From GCA-2719315 sp964448645 (GTDB lineage Bacteria; Bacteroidota; Bacteroidia; Flavobacteriales; Flavobacteriaceae): 7,106 nt of DNA. Positions 5,831 to 7,106 of the stretch are shown here, in pieces; position 1 is the first letter of the stretch; every line of letters begins with the position of its first letter. The DNA is taken from NCBI GenBank assembly GCA_964448645.1, contig CAYUZY010000099.1, forward strand, positions 1 through 7,106, given 5' to 3'. Under the pieces are notes generated by a model, which made no database searches, was not told the origin of the DNA, and worked only from the letters and a program-made list of their open reading frames with translations. The translations under genes and the position numbers were made by a program.

Positions 5831-7106
5831 ATGATTAAGCTATCAAATTATAAAATAATAAAAAAGATAGGCTCCGGAGGGATGGGTGATGTTTATCTAG
5901 GAGAGCATACTGTTTTAGAGAATAAGGTTGCTATAAAATCTTTACACTCTCCTCTTGTTAAAGATGAAGATTTTAGAAAAAGGTTTCGAAAAGAAGCCAA
6001 GACCCAATGGAAGTTATCTCACCCCAATATTGTTAAATTAATTGACTTTCAAGAGCAAAAGGATGGTTTGTTTTTAATAATGGAATATGTTGAAGGCAAA
6101 CAGCTTAATGATTATATCCGTGATGATTCTGGGCCGATTCCAGAGGATAAATTAATCCCCTTGTTTATCCAGATAATCTCAGCCATTAATCATGCACATA
6201 ATAAAGGTTTAGTTCACAGAGATATTAAACCTGCAAATGTTCTTATAACCCCCAGTGGAGATGCCAAGGTGTTAGATTTTGGGATAGCCAAACAAAGTAC
6301 GGAAGATAGTGGGTTAACTAAAACAGGAGTTCAAGTAGGTACCGTCTCTTATATGAGTCCTGAACAGGTCAGGGCAGAAAAAGTGGATAAGCTCTCAGAT
6401 ATTTATTCCCTAGGGGTTACTCTTTTTCAAATGGCTGTTGGAAAGGCTCCTTATGCGGGACAAACCAACCAGTTTAATATTCAGCTGGATATTGTTAGCA
6501 ATCCTTTTCCAAAGGCAAGGTCTCATTATCCATCGGTATCAGATAAGATAGAAGCAATAATAGAGAAAGCAACTCAGAAGAAAAAATCAGATCGATTTCA
6601 GAGCTGTGAAGAGTTTATTAAAAGTTTAGAGGCTTCTTCAAAAGTAGTTAAAAAGACCCTTGCGGTTCCTCCACCTCTACCTGTGATTAATAAGGAGAGT
6701 AAAACAAAAAAGAAGGATACTTCTAAATCAAAAACAGAAAAGAAACCTATAAAGGTAAAGGATCCTACAGAAAAGCTAAAGGTTGATGAAAAAATAGAAG
6801 AAAAATCTGGAAGTTGGAATACAGCCCTCTTCATTGGGTTATCCTTATTATTAATTGTGGGAATATTTTACGTTAATATTGAAAATGATAAAAAGTATCG
6901 ATTAGAACAAGACAAAGAAAAAACAGAAAGTTTAAAAAAACAAGCCAGAGATGAAAGATTGAGGAAAGAGAGGCAAGCACAATCGGATTCATTACATAAG
7001 ATTTTTTTAGCAACAAAAAAAGCTGAAAAGGAAAAGGAAGAGAGATTAGACAAAGAAAGAGAGAGAAAACAGAGATTAGCAAGACAAGCCGCAGCTAAAA
7101 AAGAAA
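5831..7106 (+). CDS. Membrane-anchored Hanks-type Ser/Thr kinase (3' end beyond window)
   Basis: The frame starts at ATG 5831, one base after the nuclease stop (TAATATG), and is open to the right edge: 425 complete codons, hand-translated. The kinase domain spans about 1-265 with IGSGGMGDVYLG (13-24), VAIK (Lys36), probable helix-C Glu55, HPNIV (64-68), HRDIKPAN (129-136), DFG (149-151) and YMSPEQ (174-179). It is a canonical RD kinase of the PknB type. Activation-loop Thr163, Thr165 and Thr171 are candidate autophosphorylation sites. A proline- and lysine-rich juxtamembrane stretch (about 270-325) leads to one membrane helix (WNTALFIGLSLLLIVGIFYVN, 329-349 minus its end), so the catalytic domain is cytoplasmic. 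The visible outer part (350-425) is a Lys/Glu/Arg/Gln-rich helix ending in KERERKQRLARQAAAKKE, strikingly like the tail of the PP2C in the opposite operon. Any distal sensor domain is outside the window. Confidence 0.95.
   Translation, partial: MIKLSNYKIIKKIGSGGMGDVYLGEHTVLENKVAIKSLHSPLVKDEDFRKRFRKEAKTQWKLSHPNIVKLIDFQEQKDGLFLIMEYVEGKQLNDYIRDDSGPIPEDKLIPLFIQIISAINHAHNKGLVHRDIKPANVLITPSGDAKVLDFGIAKQSTEDSGLTKTGVQVGTVSYMSPEQVRAEKVDKLSDIYSLGVTLFQMAVGKAPYAGQTNQFNIQLDIVSNPFPKARSHYPSVSDKIEAIIEKATQKKKSDRFQSCEEFIKSLEASSKVVKKTLAVPPPLPVINKESKTKKKDTSKSKTEKKPIKVKDPTEKLKVDEKIEEKSGSWNTALFIGLSLLLIVGIFYVNIENDKKYRLEQDKEKTESLKKQARDERLRKERQAQSDSLHKIFLATKKAEKEKEERLDKERERKQRLARQAAAKKE

Noticed and set aside
6598..7082. 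Several short minus-strand open frames
   Set aside because: They are antisense to the plus-strand kinase linker, TM and Lys-rich tail; Phe/Ser/Leu richness is just the complement of Lys/Glu codons.

Overview
The base composition is strongly AT-rich (roughly 30% GC by eye). Shine-Dalgarno sequences are absent or poor, stops are mostly TAA, and the two exported proteins have leaders ending in the Flavobacteriia-like -FSQ/-FGQ pattern. Together these suggest a chromosome of the phylum Bacteroidota, most likely class Flavobacteriia. The species cannot be named from this window.

Layout. A divergent intergenic gap at 5072-5229 separates two gene groups. Leftward (minus strand, 5071 to 1) runs a very tight five-gene operon with gaps of 4, 9, 16 and 1 bp. 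In order it encodes a zinc-ribbon-like + FHA protein, an exported vWA-like/transmembrane/coiled-coil/FHA protein, a PP2C-type Ser/Thr phosphatase with a membrane anchor and a long Lys/Glu/Arg-rich tail, a small soluble Ser/Thr kinase, and an FHA protein fused to a DUF2569-like membrane region that runs off the left edge. Rightward (plus strand, 5230 to the right edge) are a secreted NUC-family (DNA/RNA non-specific) endonuclease and, after a 1-bp gap, a second, membrane-anchored Ser/Thr kinase cut by the right edge.

How it may work. The content is almost entirely phospho-signalling: two writers (kinases), one eraser (PP2C) and three FHA readers. Four of the proteins are predicted to be membrane-anchored. 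The vWA-like domain of one FHA protein would sit outside the inner membrane with its FHA domain inside, so it could relay an envelope signal to the cytoplasmic phosphorylation machinery. The set recalls other bacterial vWA + PP2C + kinase groupings such as the TerY-P triad. Here, however, the vWA-like domain is exported and lacks an obvious MIDAS, and FHA domains dominate. The two kinases share distinctive phrases and are probably paralogues, but they have diverged: the plus-strand one is a canonical RD kinase, while the minus-strand one is non-RD (HLD) with an activation segment nearly free of Ser/Thr. The input signal, the substrates and the role of the nuclease cannot be read from the sequence. 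No RNA genes, insertion sequences, CRISPR arrays or convincing terminators were seen.
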